In this document: positions 12,922 to 24,860 of the stretch, piece after piece
Position numbering within the stretch: position 1 is the stretch's first letter
Layout of the letters: every line of letters begins with the position of its first letter
Source: Atrichornis clamosus
Lineage: Eukaryota > Chordata > Aves > Passeriformes > Menuridae
Reading direction: 5' to 3'
Length of the DNA: 64,000 nt
Assembly: GCA_013400975.1 (NCBI GenBank)
Contig: WBMZ01005377.1
Location: 1-64,000 of the forward strand
The notes under the pieces: model-generated
Database searches by the model: none
Seen by the model: the letters and a program-made list of their open reading frames with translations, nothing else
Told to the model about the DNA's origin: nothing
Translations under genes and position numbers: made by a program

Positions 12922-14458
12922 GAATATGCAGGATTTCTAACAGGAAAAATTAATATAAAATATATGTGCGTGTACATCCATATGTACTCCCTTAATGTAA
13001 ATATGTACATTAAAAAAAAAAAGCCAGCGTGAACATAACATGCATTTCTTACATATCTGATGCTTACCCCTGATGTGTGTGCTCTGTGGCTAAACAGGGA
13101 TAGAAAACTGGCTTGAAACGTTCCCAAGCGGTTAACTTTGCTGCTGCTATTTTTATCCAAACCTCTACCACGTTTATTTTTTCGGGCTGTTTTTCTAACA
13201 GGGCAGTAATCAGTCCCCTGTGGTTTATACAGGGAACTGAACTGTGCACACCTCTTGCCTGGTTTTCAGCCAGAAACAGGAGAGGTGCTTGTAGGTGTCA
13301 GGACTCAAACCTGACGGATATGTCAAGAAAATCAACCGGTGGCCGTGTTCTGTTAATAATAGGTAGGCAAAGCAACCAAAAGCTAAGAGGCTTGTAGGGG
13401 GAACTCCTAGCAAAAGCACAAATGGGTGTCAGCTAGCCGTGAATTAATTGAGGCTGAAAAGGGGGCAGGGGGGAAATAAAATCTAAGTACAATAAAGTGA
13501 GGTTCTGGAGCTGTCTTCCAACAGGAATTTGAGCAGCAGGAACCAGACTGATACTTCCATAGCTCCTGAGTCAGTTGACGGGGAGGATCTGTGATGTGGT
13601 TGCTGAAATCCTAGAAATGCAGGTGGTCCTTCCTCCTGGAGTGTGCTTTACCAGATTCAGGGACACCGTACCCTGTGTTTCACCTGTGCTTCCTCAAAAG
13701 CTGCAATTGGAAGCAGAAAGCAAGATGAGCTTTCCTGTTGGTAATGTGTGCTGGGATTAGCATTTCTTAAAGTAGCAAAAATGGGAACAAAAGGTTTAAA
13801 TGAATAATTTTGCTTTGTTTTAAATGTATGCATCTTTCTTATATAAGGCTTATTGTCCCCTCACAGAATTGCAGGGTTAACTCCAGCCACCACAGCAGAA
13901 AGACACAAGTCTGCTCCCATCCCAACTTGCTCTGTCCTAACCTTCCTTACCTCACAGTTCTTTTTAAAATGGCAATTGTTGCTTCCCTTTTGAGTGTAAA
14001 ATATAGCAAAATCCAGAGCTATATCAGGTTCCTGCTCTTAGTCCCATCATATTGTTACTAATCCTGACATTAAGTTTGACATAAACTGATCATAAATAAC
14101 TGCAGAGTAACTTCAGACCTAGCATATCAGTGTCTTTAAAAATCAAGTACAGCATGAAGCAGATGGATATAAACTTAATAATTCTAGTGTGAGTTCCCCC
14201 ATTTAAGCTTTTATATCAGAGTATTATTTCAAAGGCATCAAAGCTCACTTTTAAAAAATAATTTCAAAATTTTTCAGTGCCTTTAGAATTTTTTGGTTCT
14301 CAATTACTTCATGGTGAGTTTTTTCCTGCCTAACCTTCATTTGTTTACATTCTTTCTCCAATTTTACTATCAGGTTATGAAAATGTGACATTTCTTTGCC
14401 CTTAGCTTCTTATCCTAGTTATTGTGGGGCTTTTTCATGTATGCAACTGGTTTGTATG
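12922..14458. other. Noncoding stretch with overlapping short open frames
   Basis: Stop codons are sparse between about 12770 and 13420, so several frames of 60-107 codons overlap on both strands. None resembles a known protein, and the overlap of both strands suggests chance. An A11 run lies at 13012-13022. No repeat family was recognised. Confidence 0.45.
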
Positions 14459-14475
14459 ATATATATATATATATA
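14459..14475. repeat. (AT)n microsatellite
   Basis: About eight and a half perfect AT dinucleotides. A simple repeat that may be length-polymorphic. Confidence 0.95.
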
Positions 14476-15439
14476 GGTATTTAAAGATGTTGGTCAGTTC
14501 AAACTATTAAAAGGAAAAAGAACAATATCTGAAAGCCAAATACATTTCCCTTCGACAGTCTCCCAGTGAATGGTGGTGTACCACCCAGGCTTAAAGGACT
14601 GCCTTGCTTATGAAAGCAAAAGCAACACAGAATCAAACAATGGTTCAATTTCATGCCTCATTTCAGACTTCATTAAACATATTTGGTTTCACCTCATCTT
14701 CATCAAGGTCCCAAAAAGAGACAGGAGCCCTGATTAATGTATATTGCAGGAAAAGAGGAAACTTCATACATCTTTTTTTAATCTGATTTCTTTGCTTCTT
14801 TGCCTGCTGTTGAGCAGCTTTTTATTCCTCAGTATTTTTTTTTTGAGATTTTTCTTCCCTTGTATTTATTCCTCTCATTGCTGCAGAAGACATAGCACAG
14901 TTATTAAACCCCTGGCAAAAATCCGCTTGGCCTTGCAAAACTGCCCGTGGTTGTTTCTTCTACAGATTACTGTTCTCAGGAGAATTTCTGAACTGCCTGG
15001 CCAACAGCTTGGCACTATTCCTCTTTGCTGTGTTTTACAAAAGGGTTGAAGACCCCAAACAGAGTAACTGTTTAATGTTGTTTACTTTATTCTCCAGGAT
15101 AGAAGAAAATAGTAGCACCCTGCTTTATGGGTTCTTTTTATTGTTCTTCCCCGGTACGTGTTTACAGCCAGTGGCCAAGGAGATGAAAACCTTCTTACAC
15201 CACTCTGGTAACTGTTGAACTCATGGGAAAATGTCTGCTGGCTGTGATGGAGAGAAAATTTCCACTCCGTAGGCATTAAATGTGAGAAAGCCAGGATCCC
15301 GTTTTTCCCCATTGCCCTTCATTTAGGAAAGTCCAGGTTCAGCTGGGCTCTGGAATGAAGCTACTCTGTCATCATGTTAGATCTGAATTAGCGACCTTTA
15401 GGGTGTGGTGTCCTGTCTCAGGGGGTGAGTGTCATGATG
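14476..15439. other. Noncoding stretch
   Basis: T-rich, with forward frames of 60-101 codons (for example 14744-15049) rich in F, L and S, as random T-rich DNA encodes. The hydrophobic runs should not be read as membrane segments. No exon or repeat recognised. Confidence 0.5.
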
Positions 15440-15665
15440 GTTTCCTCCTGATGTCCAACCTAAACCTCCCCTGGTACAGCTTCAGGCCGTTCCCTCGGGT
15501 CCTGTCACTGGCCACCACAGAGAAGAGATCAGTGCCTGCCGCTCCTCTTCCCCACATCAGGAAGTTGTAACTGCAGGGAGGTCTCCCCTCAGTCTCCTCT
15601 TCTCCAGGCTGAACAGACCAAGTGACCTCAGCCGCTGCTCATACGGCTTCCCCTCTAGGCCCTTT
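15440..15665 (-). mobile_element. CR1 LINE internal fragment, reverse orientation
   Basis: The sequence follows the reverse complement of the CR1 ORF2 end and start of the 3' UTR: cctgatgtccaacctaaacc, then ggccgttccctcgggtcctg, then ggtctcccctcagtctcctc and cttctccaggctgaacagac. The element's 5' side stops near 15665. Its 3' side stops near 15440, before the UTR and terminal repeats. It is an internal piece with both ends gone and no intact frame. The family call is strong; the subfamily is not assigned. Confidence 0.9.
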
Positions 15666-17489
15666 TCCTGCCCCCTGTTTTGTCACATTTTTTATCTCTC
15701 CATCTGTCTCTGTCCCTTTCCCCACCCAGCAGCCAGGCTCCGTGTGCTGGATTAGTGTCTGCTTTGGGACCTGCTTTGTCCAAGTGAAATCTTGTTGTCC
15801 ATTGAAACCTCATTCACGTGCACTTCAAGTGAAACTTTGGATGCCAATTTCGCTGGCACACAGAAGAATGAAACACTAACCTAGATGAAGTTTTGACCTT
15901 TATTTAAAGGTTACACTAATTCAGTATCATGTGTACCTGTGGGGTTTTCCAATACAATGTTCTGATGTAGTGCTTTTTTGGCTGTTGCATTTTGGAACTT
16001 TTGAAGAAACTCTAAGCTAGTTACATGGCAGCACACTGTTGAACTGAACTTTGCTTTTGTTTACGGAAAATCCAGAGGAATGAGAGAGACAAGGACTTCT
16101 CCAAGGGACATTGTATCGAATATCAAAAACATAAGCTAACCTTGATGATTTACATAAATGCTACAATATGTGATTTAAATGAAAGTTAGGATTTCATATT
16201 TTAAGTGCAACCTCTTGCCTTTGTCATGTGGAGATTTGAAGCAAGTCTTGCAAAAATTCCTCAGCTCAGCAAGCTCGCTCTTAAGCTAACAGCTAATAGA
16301 GTGCAGAGATCAAAAGAGTTGGTTCAGTTTTTTTTGGAACCTGCACATTTTGATAAGATCTACATGAGACCGAGCTGAATATTTTTCATGTTACATCTGT
16401 GGTTTACCAGAAGTGACAGTATCATATAATTAGTGATGTAACGTTTGAAACATTTGGTAAAGTTGCATGTGGATCTAATCTTTATGCCTAGTGGAGCTAT
16501 TATATATTTGTATAGACTGTAACTTCTTTTCTGTAATGTCTTTATAGCTCATAGTTGATTAGAATTATGTCTATTATAATAATTTTATGCCTAAGGGTAA
16601 ACCTTAGGGGACATAAATGAACTAATATCTCTTGAATTCTGGTTGATTTTACAGCAATAAAAATCTAACCTGCTAAATCACACACATATCTACTTCAGTC
16701 AATTCCTTATTCTCTTAATATTTAAATAGAGATTTGTTGGCTTTTATTGGTAATAATACTTTTAAGATGTAATAGGTATTTATGATAATTAACTAGCAAA
16801 AGCTGAGGAGTCACGAAGAGTGGAATTTAAAACTAATTCGTTACTTTTGTAATTGGTTTTCCTTATTTTAGACTAACGCTGTAGATGCCCTGTGGCACAT
16901 TCTGATGCGCCTCACTTTGTATTGAGAACAGCATTTTTGTGCACACCTTTATGGGTAATTTTTGGGTTTCACTCCATGGCCAAAATGGAGTGACTCACCA
17001 GAAGGAGAGATCCCTCTGTAGTGGTACAGGAGGGAGACACAGTCTGCATGCTGAGGCCAGCTTTTCCTGCTTTAGTGCTCAATGAGGCACTATGGGAATA
17101 ACTAGAGCAGTATTTGTGTATGCATGTTCTTCTACAAAACACTTCTTTCCTAAAGGGAAAGAATATTTGTTTCTTAAAATGTCTCTGGAGCTCCTGACAG
17201 TGACAGAGGGCTTGGTGAGGCTGCCCTTACCTCTGACACAGCAGACTGCAGCAGCACTGACTCTTAATTCAGTGTCTGCAACAAACCAGTGATTTGGGTT
17301 TGATCCTTCTATTTGTTCAGATTTTTTTTGGATCTTTTCTTTTCAGTTCCATCTTTAGTGGTTGCCAGCCTTGTTTCTTTGGCAATATCCAGTATTTCTG
17401 TTGGTTACAGTTAGCGTAAGATTTAGTCAGTTGTAATACTAGTTGTGCACATAATTGCCATTAAGAAATACTGGTGGACAACTTTCAAC
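15666..17489. other. Noncoding stretch
   Basis: No gene or repeat family recognised. A short hairpin (cactccat / atggagtg, 8-bp arms, 7-nt loop) occupies 16970-16992, beside a TGACTCA AP-1-type site (16991-16997); both are short enough to be chance. The forward frame at 17092-17292 has no known motif. Confidence 0.45.
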
Positions 17490-17592
17490 TGGACATGACA
17501 TTTAATGCTCTGGTCTAGTTGACAAGATGATGTTCAGTCAAGGGTTGGACTTGAGGTCTTGGAGGTCTCTTCCAACCTTAAAGATTCTATGA
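17490..17592 (+). mobile_element. CR1 LINE 3' end, strongly 5'-truncated
   Basis: Only the last 100 bp or so of a CR1 remain: tgctctggtctagttgacaa, then gggttggacttgaggtcttg, then ggtctcttccaacctta and the terminal attctatga. This is the usual outcome of target-primed reverse transcription that stops early. There is no coding content. Confidence 0.9.
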
Positions 17593-18504
17593 ATTCATTT
17601 ATCACTCTGTCTGTGTATGTGTGTGTGTAAAATCAAAGAAAGGACCATAATGAATTCTCCTTTAATTTCTCATTGCAATAAACATTTAAAATATTAGAGA
17701 AAAGTAGCATCAATAGGGTTTGCTATTTGAAGCTGTCTGTGACATGAAACACATGAACAACTTTCAAGGTTGGATTTCTGCTGTTTCTTGAGAGAAGGCC
17801 ATGCTTGTCTTAGTTCTGTCTACCATAGTTATGTAAATATTTGTTTGACTTTTATTTTAGGTGTCTGTTGAAAGTTGTGGCAGGTTCCTTGCCCTTATTT
17901 TCTGTATTTTCCCCCCTAAGAGGTGTGGTACATCATGTACAATTGATTTTCACTCACCCTGAGAATAACTGAACAAATTTTAAGATTTTTTTACATAGCA
18001 TAAATTGTCATGTATATATGCAATAACAAAAGATTGCTAGGGACTTAGTTGTTCAAAGGCCAGACTTTCTCTAATGACTTTTTGTTGCAAATGAACATTG
18101 TCCAAGTGGCTGTAATGTTCAAAGATGTAGCACTTTCTTTTTAAATTAATGTTATGAATTGTGACATTCAGTGGGACTGCTTGTGATAATAAACACCATG
18201 GCTCTGTATAATAGAAGTTTGCACGCTCTGGCCCCTACAGTTTCTTGCATCAGATAATGAGAGTATTTTATATGTGCACGTGTCAGAGAAATTTAATCGT
18301 ACTTTGTGACTAATACTTAGTAATAAGTCTAGATATAATCAGTAAAATATCAGCAGAGTTGCGTGCAAGCAAGTGTGGGTTAAATAACCCTTTTATTTTT
18401 AATTTATTGTAGCTACATGGATACAGTCCAGAGCATACACACTCCAAGTTTTGATCCACTGAGATGTACAGGATAAAAATTAAAGTTTTTTTTGTAATTC
18501 AGGA
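17593..18504. other. Noncoding stretch between CR1 pieces
   Basis: AT-rich, with a short degenerate GT run near 17612-17630. No gene or further repeat is recognised. Confidence 0.5.
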
Positions 18505-18625
18505 CTTCAGAAGGGCTTTTACATAAGGGCACTTAGCCTATGGAATCATCTCCCCAGAGCAGTCTTTGAGATCAGCGTGCTTAGAAGCTTTTAAAGTTCA
18601 ATGCTATAAAATATTCATGGGAAAT
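18505..18625 (+). mobile_element. Possible ancient CR1/L3-like LINE tail
   Basis: The block tatggaatcatctccccaga, followed by agcttttaaagttcaatgct and taaaatattcatgggaa, resembles the diverged end of ORF2 in old CR1/L3-type elements (a 'tggaatcatctcccaaggg...tttaaa...agataaaatat' pattern). It is too diverged to be certain by eye. A clearer, younger CR1 begins about 40 bp downstream. Confidence 0.4.
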
Positions 18626-18661
18626 ATATATTGAACATTGGCTGAGAGACAGATGAAAAAG

Positions 18662-18895
18662 AGTGCGGGTTTAGGTTAGATATTAGGAAAAACTTCTTTA
18701 CTGGGAGGGTGGTGAGGCAGTGGAACAGGTTGCCCAGAGAAGCTGTCGATGCCCCGCTCCTGGAAGTGTTCAAGGCCAGTGGATGGGGCTCTGAGCAACC
18801 TGGTCTAGTGAAAAGCGTCCCTGCCCATGGCAGCAGGGTTGGAACTGGATGGTCTTTAAGGTCCTTTCCAACGCAAACTATTCTATGATTAATTT
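18662..18895 (+). mobile_element. CR1 LINE 3' fragment with intact 3' end
   Basis: It matches forward CR1 from the end of ORF2 through the 3' UTR: ggtttaggttagatattagg, aacaggttgcccagagaagc, tggaagtgttcaaggccagt, gagcaacctggtctagtg and tccctgcccatggcagcagg. It ends in ctattctatgatt. It is 5'-truncated to about 230 bp. The wording matches the longer copy at 53893-54541, so the two probably belong to the same subfamily. Confidence 0.95.
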
Positions 18896-21499
18896 CATCA
18901 CTCCCCGCCCCCCCATTATTTTTTCACGAAGTTGCTGCCAGTCTCTGTCTGCTCCTTGTAAAGGTACCTGGACTTGCTGAATCCTTCTCTGCTTGCATAA
19001 AATGCTGACAGGGCAGCAAGTTCTAGTCTATTTGAGGGGGAAAAAAACATGCCGTGATGTATAAGCAAGTCATGTTTCCATGCTCCTTAATTAAGCAGAG
19101 TAAGTAACAGTTTGTTGGTTCTTACTGTGGTTTCCAACTCTGGCTTTAGTTATCTGGGGCTTTATGATCTTCTCTGCATGCAATTCATCTCAGCAGTAAA
19201 ATATTCTATTTTGAGCAGCAGCACGGAGCTGCAAGTGGAGGCTGAGTTTCAGTTTGCTGCTGCACCTCCGGGGCAGGGCAGCCGTGCGAGGGCTCAGTCA
19301 AGGACACTGGCTGTGACATTTTTCATTCCCCAGCAAGTGCCAGAGATGGAGTGTTACTAGGCTTGTCACATTCTCTAGCATGCTGAGTTACATGCGAAGA
19401 GCAGATATTTCTAAAGTACTGCATTCATGGTTCATTTGGATGAGCAGGCATTTCTAATTTGGCACCAGCCTAATGAAAAGATGCATTCCATTCCAGATTC
19501 CAGCAGCTGCAGACTTCATTGACTCCAAAGATAATGCCTTTAGTTTTGGCTGTGGAACTTGAGTGATACTTCAGCTAACTGCTCCTAAATCCAGTGGTTG
19601 TTATACTTAGAGGGAAAATAATGAAATAAAATAGTTACACTTTAAATTCACCCTAATGTTAGTTTTTGTTTGAACTATTGGTAAATCATAGATGTACTCT
19701 AGTAGATTAAGTAAGAATTTATGGCATGTTTTATATGCAAAAAAACCCACCCTAGCAAACCCAAAACATATCTGACAGAAGAGGTAATGCAGAGGACTCT
19801 GATTTAATATATACACGCTAAGCAGTTTTGCTAGCAGTGGGGGTGAGTCATGTGCTCTCATTCTGCATTTCTTTGGATTCTGAAGGGGAGCATGAAGGGT
19901 AGCAGCTGAGGGGAACGTTTGATTTTGTTATATATTTGGAGGTAACCAGAGCGAATGGTAGGTGTAGCCTTGTATGATTGAAAATAAAGGTGAAATTTGG
20001 ACATTGCATTAGATTCTAAATTAGAAAAAGTAATGCATGCACTTCACTCTGACATTCTTTCTCTTTCAATGTGCTTTATAAATAATTTACCTTATCTGCT
20101 TCCAAACTGATAAAAGAAGACCATTGTTGAGATAAACATTCTTTTCCTAATTTAAATACATAGCAGATGAGTTCCCACTTGTGACAGTTTGATAGCAGCA
20201 TTTACCTCATGATTTTTTTTATTGTTCTCTTTGTTTTAGCCTAAAAATCAGTGTTGAATTTACTGGAGTAGATTAAGTTGAGGGATAATGCATCAGACTT
20301 CTGCTAGTATCTGAAAATTAATCACTCAACACCTAATTTTTAGACCTAATTTTCAGTCCTTGCTGTGCTAATTTCAGTTAATTGTACCAGCAAGGCGTGT
20401 AACACAGGAAAGGTATGCCTGCTTATTAGACAAAAAGGCAGAGACTTTAAAAAAGAAGGAAGACTCCTGTCAACGTGATACTGTTAACTTTTAAAACCGG
20501 TTTTTACAGATCTGGCTTTCCTGCACATGTAACTTCAACTTTGAAAGTCCTGTATTTTAACAAAGTTGTGTTTCTTTCTATGTTTTTGCACTTTTCTAAG
20601 GACAATCGAAGTATTTTTTAATATTATTGTCTGAGAACAATATAAAAAAAAACTTTATCCATTATGAAGCTGAGAGCTACACATTGATAGATGGGCATGT
20701 TGCACAAAGTTTTCCTTCCTGAAAGCTATGGAATAAGCCTTGGTGGTGTTGGAAATGGAAAGGGGAGAAGGGACGTGTTTTGGTGAGGTGGATTGTTGAG
20801 AACAGGCCAACTTTTCCACACAATGAAGTGAGAAAGAGATGCTTTTTTCATGGATGTAGTAGGGTGAGAGGTGGGGTGGTAACCTGTTCTTAGACTAATT
20901 GGAGAAGATCATAAAAGAGCAGAGCAAACAATATATGAAGCATCTGATGTTGCCGTTTGTTGCAGTAAGATGACCTGATTGGGTGTTCAAAATGTAAATC
21001 TTGGAAAAACTACCTAGAACTTCCCGGGAAATAAATGAGAGAGTCAGCGATTTCTAGCCTGAAGTGTAGAGTCAGGTTCACTGTTAACTTCTGTTAATAC
21101 TGAATAAAAATAATCTGACTGGTAAAAGTTACGTTTTCCTGACACATTTAGGATGATTGGCTCTTAAATCAAGTTCCTTGGGCTTTTTAAATATCAATCT
21201 GTGAATATGGGGTTGTCGCTACCAGCACCTGGGTTTGAGATACTTACCTGAAAAATTTGATAGTGAGATTTTTTTTTTGCTCCTTTTTCTGTTTAGGATG
21301 ATTGCCTTTATCTTGTTCGATTGTATTCCACTTGTTAAATAAACATGTTTTATTTCATGATGAGCCAGGATTCTGTCATAGTCGAGCTTTCACCAGTAGA
21401 ATGGGCATCTCTAATACAGAAAATTAATTTTTTGTGTGTTTTGACATTTTGGTTTTAATCCTGACTTTGTTCAAGATACCAAAGTGGGGAGACTAGGGG
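18896..21499. other. Noncoding stretch
   Basis: A small poly-C run lies near 18903-18914. The rest is AT-rich with no recognised exon, RNA or repeat. Frames are at most 84 codons. Confidence 0.5.
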
Positions 21500-21567
21500 T
21501 TTTTTTTCCTTTCTTTTCTCTTTTCTTTTTTTCATATTTTCTTTCTTCCCCCTCCCCCCCCCCTCAG
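21500..21567 (+). repeat. Polypyrimidine tract ending in C5-T-C10 and CAG
   Basis: Nearly pure C/T from 21500 to 21565, interrupted only by 'cata' at 21533-21536. It ends in five C, one T and ten C (21548-21563), then TCAG at 21564-21567. It has the form of a very strong 3' splice acceptor. The reading frames after the AG are short, and no donor or known exon follows. It is better described as a low-complexity tract able to form triplex or G-rich structures on the other strand. Confidence 0.8.
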
Positions 21568-22699
21568 GTTTAGCAAAGTGTCCTTTGACTTGGACACTTC
21601 TGTGCCACAGTGACCCATGGAAGTTTTTAAGTCAAAATTGCCTATCATGGCTTTTTTTCTGAATACTGCCATAGGAATATCTTGGCAGTTTATTCAAATG
21701 TTATCTCTTGGAATTTGCTCAAAGCCTAAGTTGAGGAGGTAGTTCTGATTTATAACTGAGGTGGATAATGTAAATTCATCTTTGTTTTTATAGGCATCTA
21801 TTCCAAGTAAGTGCTCTGGAAAAAAAAAACCTCAGCAAAACATAAATGTAAAATCCAGACCCAGATCTCAGAAGTGGAGAGCTAAATGCACTTTTTAAAC
21901 ACATAAATGGCAGTTCTACTAGAAAACAGGTTAAGCAACTCTGATATGACTAGATTTCATTAAATTGTGAAAGATTGCAGAAGTATTTCATTTTAAAAAG
22001 CCTTGTAAGCCATTAAACTGGGTCCTTTTTGGATTCAGTAACAATAATGGCTGAGTAAAAGTTTTGGTGTATAAGAAGTTTTATACTAAGCACAGATCTA
22101 ACAATGGTTTTAAATTAACAATGCATTAACGACACATTGCACTGTAGAAGTCTATTTTAAATGAATACCTAGATTGAATAAGTAAATACAGGCTTGCATT
22201 TGGTGGAAATCCCCCCAGTTACTCCTTTATCTTATGTTTGCTCAGCTTTTAGAAAGTGCGTATTAAGTCACAATGCCCACTGGAAAAAAATTACCTCTGT
22301 ACTTGTTATCTGACACTTTCTTTGCATAATTCCTCCAAAAATAGTGCTTATAATGCCATGACATTTTTCCCAATATCTTCTTATGTAAGCTTAATTAACC
22401 TTTTGGAAACACCAACGCTGTTTTCACATTTCATAATAAAATATTGTGCCTGTGGTTTTTATAACATTTTTACACTCATTTTTTGGTGCTAGGGTAATGC
22501 TAAGGTAAAAAGTTAAACGCTGATATCCTGGTTCCTCAGGGGAGCGCTCACTGGCTTTTATCTTGTCCCTATTACTGAATTCTTTTGTGATCTGAACTCT
22601 TTCAAATATAAAACACTCCCATTTTCTGGAGGTGGAATATGAGATCTAAAGACCTGAATTTGAGAAATGTTGAAATCAATGGGAGCTGTACTTGACTCT
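21568..22699. other. Noncoding stretch
   Basis: AT-rich, with an A10 run (21820-21829) and no recognised gene or repeat. The forward frame at 22256-22492 has no known motif. Confidence 0.5.
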
Positions 22700-22716
22700 G
22701 TCACGTGCCACGTGAC
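22700..22716. promoter_or_regulatory. Double E-box palindrome
   Basis: The 17-bp run gtcacgtgccacgtgac is a perfect palindrome of two 8-bp arms around a single C. It holds two CACGTG E-boxes, at 22702-22707 and 22709-22714. Each arm (GTCACGTG) resembles the high-affinity site for USF, MITF/TFE and MYC-type bHLH-ZIP factors. Two CpGs survive in an otherwise CpG-poor area. Binding is not shown by sequence alone. Confidence 0.45.
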
Positions 22717-24652
22717 TCTAACTGCAATTCATTCTTCATTTTCACTACCAAAAATACTGATATTCTATAAGGTGATGCTAAAAAAGACACTGCAAAGACA
22801 TGCTAAGGGTTTCACCACAGGTGCTTAGTAGGTCTTGGTGCTGACTCCAAGTAGAATTATCTCAAGTACCTGCAGTTACCCTCAGGTCAATCAGAGCATG
22901 GAAAATGAGAGGTACCTTTATGTTGAAAAATCTAGCTTTTACACATGTAAAGTTAGTTACTGTTTTTCAGCCATAATCACACCGCCTTTCTAGTTTTGAT
23001 CTGCAAAGTGAGGGTGCTGTCATAACAGCCAGCTGCCAGGAGTGTTTGGAAGCTATGTCCTGATATTTCTAAAGTATCTATGTTCACTCATGGAAAGGAC
23101 CTTGGAGCAATTCATCATTCTCTATTCATCATAAGTGCTGGAGAGTGTGAAGCAAATAAAGAAAGGATGTCACCATTCATGAGTAGGAGAAAACAAAATG
23201 CTTGGAGAATGAGTGGTCCCCTCTGTGAACTGAGGTTTCCAGGGCTGTTGCATAAAAGCTGGGAGTGAATATTTAGACAAGTCTGGATGATAGCACTAAA
23301 GGAAGGAGTACTCATACCATGTGCTTTTCAGTTTCTGAGCATATCTCAGCAATAAGTGTTTATATATAATAACCCTCCAAGCATGGACTTTTTCAGCACC
23401 TTTTCCACTGTGTACCTGTAGTAAACCTTCTCCGTGAAATAAATTAGTAGTTGATTTCAATTTCAGATAAAAATTACTATAACAATGACGATATTAGGGG
23501 GTTTTTCCTTCCGTAAACTCTATTCCCTGCTGAGATTTTCTCTTACTACCGTGTATTTAGGGCAAACCTTGGGCACATGTTCATCCTCTGCTGTAAACAA
23601 ACACATGCTTTACACAAAATCAGAACGAAATTATGAGGTTTTTTTTAGGAATGTACATTTGTTTTGGCTAACACAAAGCAATGAGCCAGTTGGATGAAAC
23701 ACTAATGTTATACTGGTTTTATAACATAGGACATTATAGGTGAATATAAAAGACATAATTTTGTGGTCCACCTCCTCACACCATCGAGAAAAATGTCACT
23801 AAAACCAATGGTCAGAGTCAAGCATAGTTTCCAGAAGTTTCAGGGATGCACTGAGGGGCATCTGCTCTCCCTCTGATGTTCCAGAGAGGGGTTTTTCCTC
23901 ACCACAGGCTTCCAATGACATCCATCTGAGGTGTGATTTTGTGATTTGCTCTACTGGGTGCTGTAGGACTATTGAAATCCATTTTCACTTCTTACCACTT
24001 TGGAACTAGAGGCTACTAATGCCATATTGCAGCCAGGCTTAACATGTTACTATTAAGCCCAATAATTATAGGGATTTGTGAAAAAATTTCAGTCGTAATT
24101 ACACCCTTTGACAGATTTGTGCCTTGCTGAAAATGTGATTTTTTTTTTTTAGCGTGTACTGTGATTGATCACCCAGTAGTTAGTCTCTTTAGCAAGATGA
24201 ACAAATTCTTTGTTTTATTACCTGAAGTGAAACAGAACATTTATCCAAATGTCAATTCAGCAGTTGGCCATATTAGTTCCATCTCAGGAAAACCAAATCC
24301 CAATTACTTTCAACTGTTCCCCATAAAGAGGTGGCATTTTTGTGCACAATCACTTTACAAGAGCAAATGCCAACTATAAAGACTAGTTTGTTCAGAAAAC
24401 AAAATATGCCAAAGTTTACTTAATCCCTAAAAGAATTGTATTAGAGTGGCTGTATAATTGTATTTGTTTAGCTCACATTCCACAACGAACATTGAATTTA
24501 AAAGGATTTTTTTTTTTTTTTCTTGAACTGAAATAAGGAGAGCAACAGAATGAGAAGCAGCACACAGGCCACAGGGTGCCATGTGTTAGCTGTGACACCA
24601 GAGATAACGTGGCTGGGGATAGCAGAGCTGAACGGCAGCTCTTGCAAGCACT
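22717..24652. other. Noncoding stretch
   Basis: No gene recognised. Contains T12 (24139-24150) and T15 (24507-24521) runs. Open frames are 62-72 codons and overlap between strands. Confidence 0.5.
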
Positions 24653-24860
24653 TGTCCACACATGGAATTATTTAGGAACTGCGAGCCTTGAGTAACTCCA
24701 TGTGCTGACACTCTTGTTTCTGTTTAGCTTAACACACTTTGATGGGCTAAATTAGACCAAAGTAAGGCAACTTTATTCTGGAATAAGTGTGTCTACACAC
24801 GGAATTATTCGGGAATAGCTGTTCTTGAGCAGTCATTACTAAATAATTCCATGTGTAGAG
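24653..24860. repeat. Two related imperfect inverted repeats (MITE-like)
   Basis: A word tctacacacggaattatt (24792-24809) is matched in reverse complement by aataattccatgtgtaga (24842-24859) at 17 of 18 positions, with a 32-nt loop. About 140 bp upstream a related word, tccacacatggaattattt (from 24655), is followed by its own partial inverted partner actccatgtg (24694-24703). The same element therefore seems present twice in direct order. Short inverted repeats of this kind are typical of non-autonomous DNA transposons or of their conserved remnants. I cannot name a family, and no clear target-site duplication was found. Confidence 0.45.

Noticed and set aside
12772..13419. Cluster of overlapping open frames on both strands as a gene
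   Set aside because: Five frames of 61-107 codons in conflicting phases and strands, with no familiar domain or codon pattern; chance stop-poor DNA is enough to explain them.
16970..16997. Hairpin cactccat/atggagtg plus AP-1 site as a regulatory element
   Set aside because: Eight-base arms and a single 7-bp site are expected by chance many times in 64 kb.
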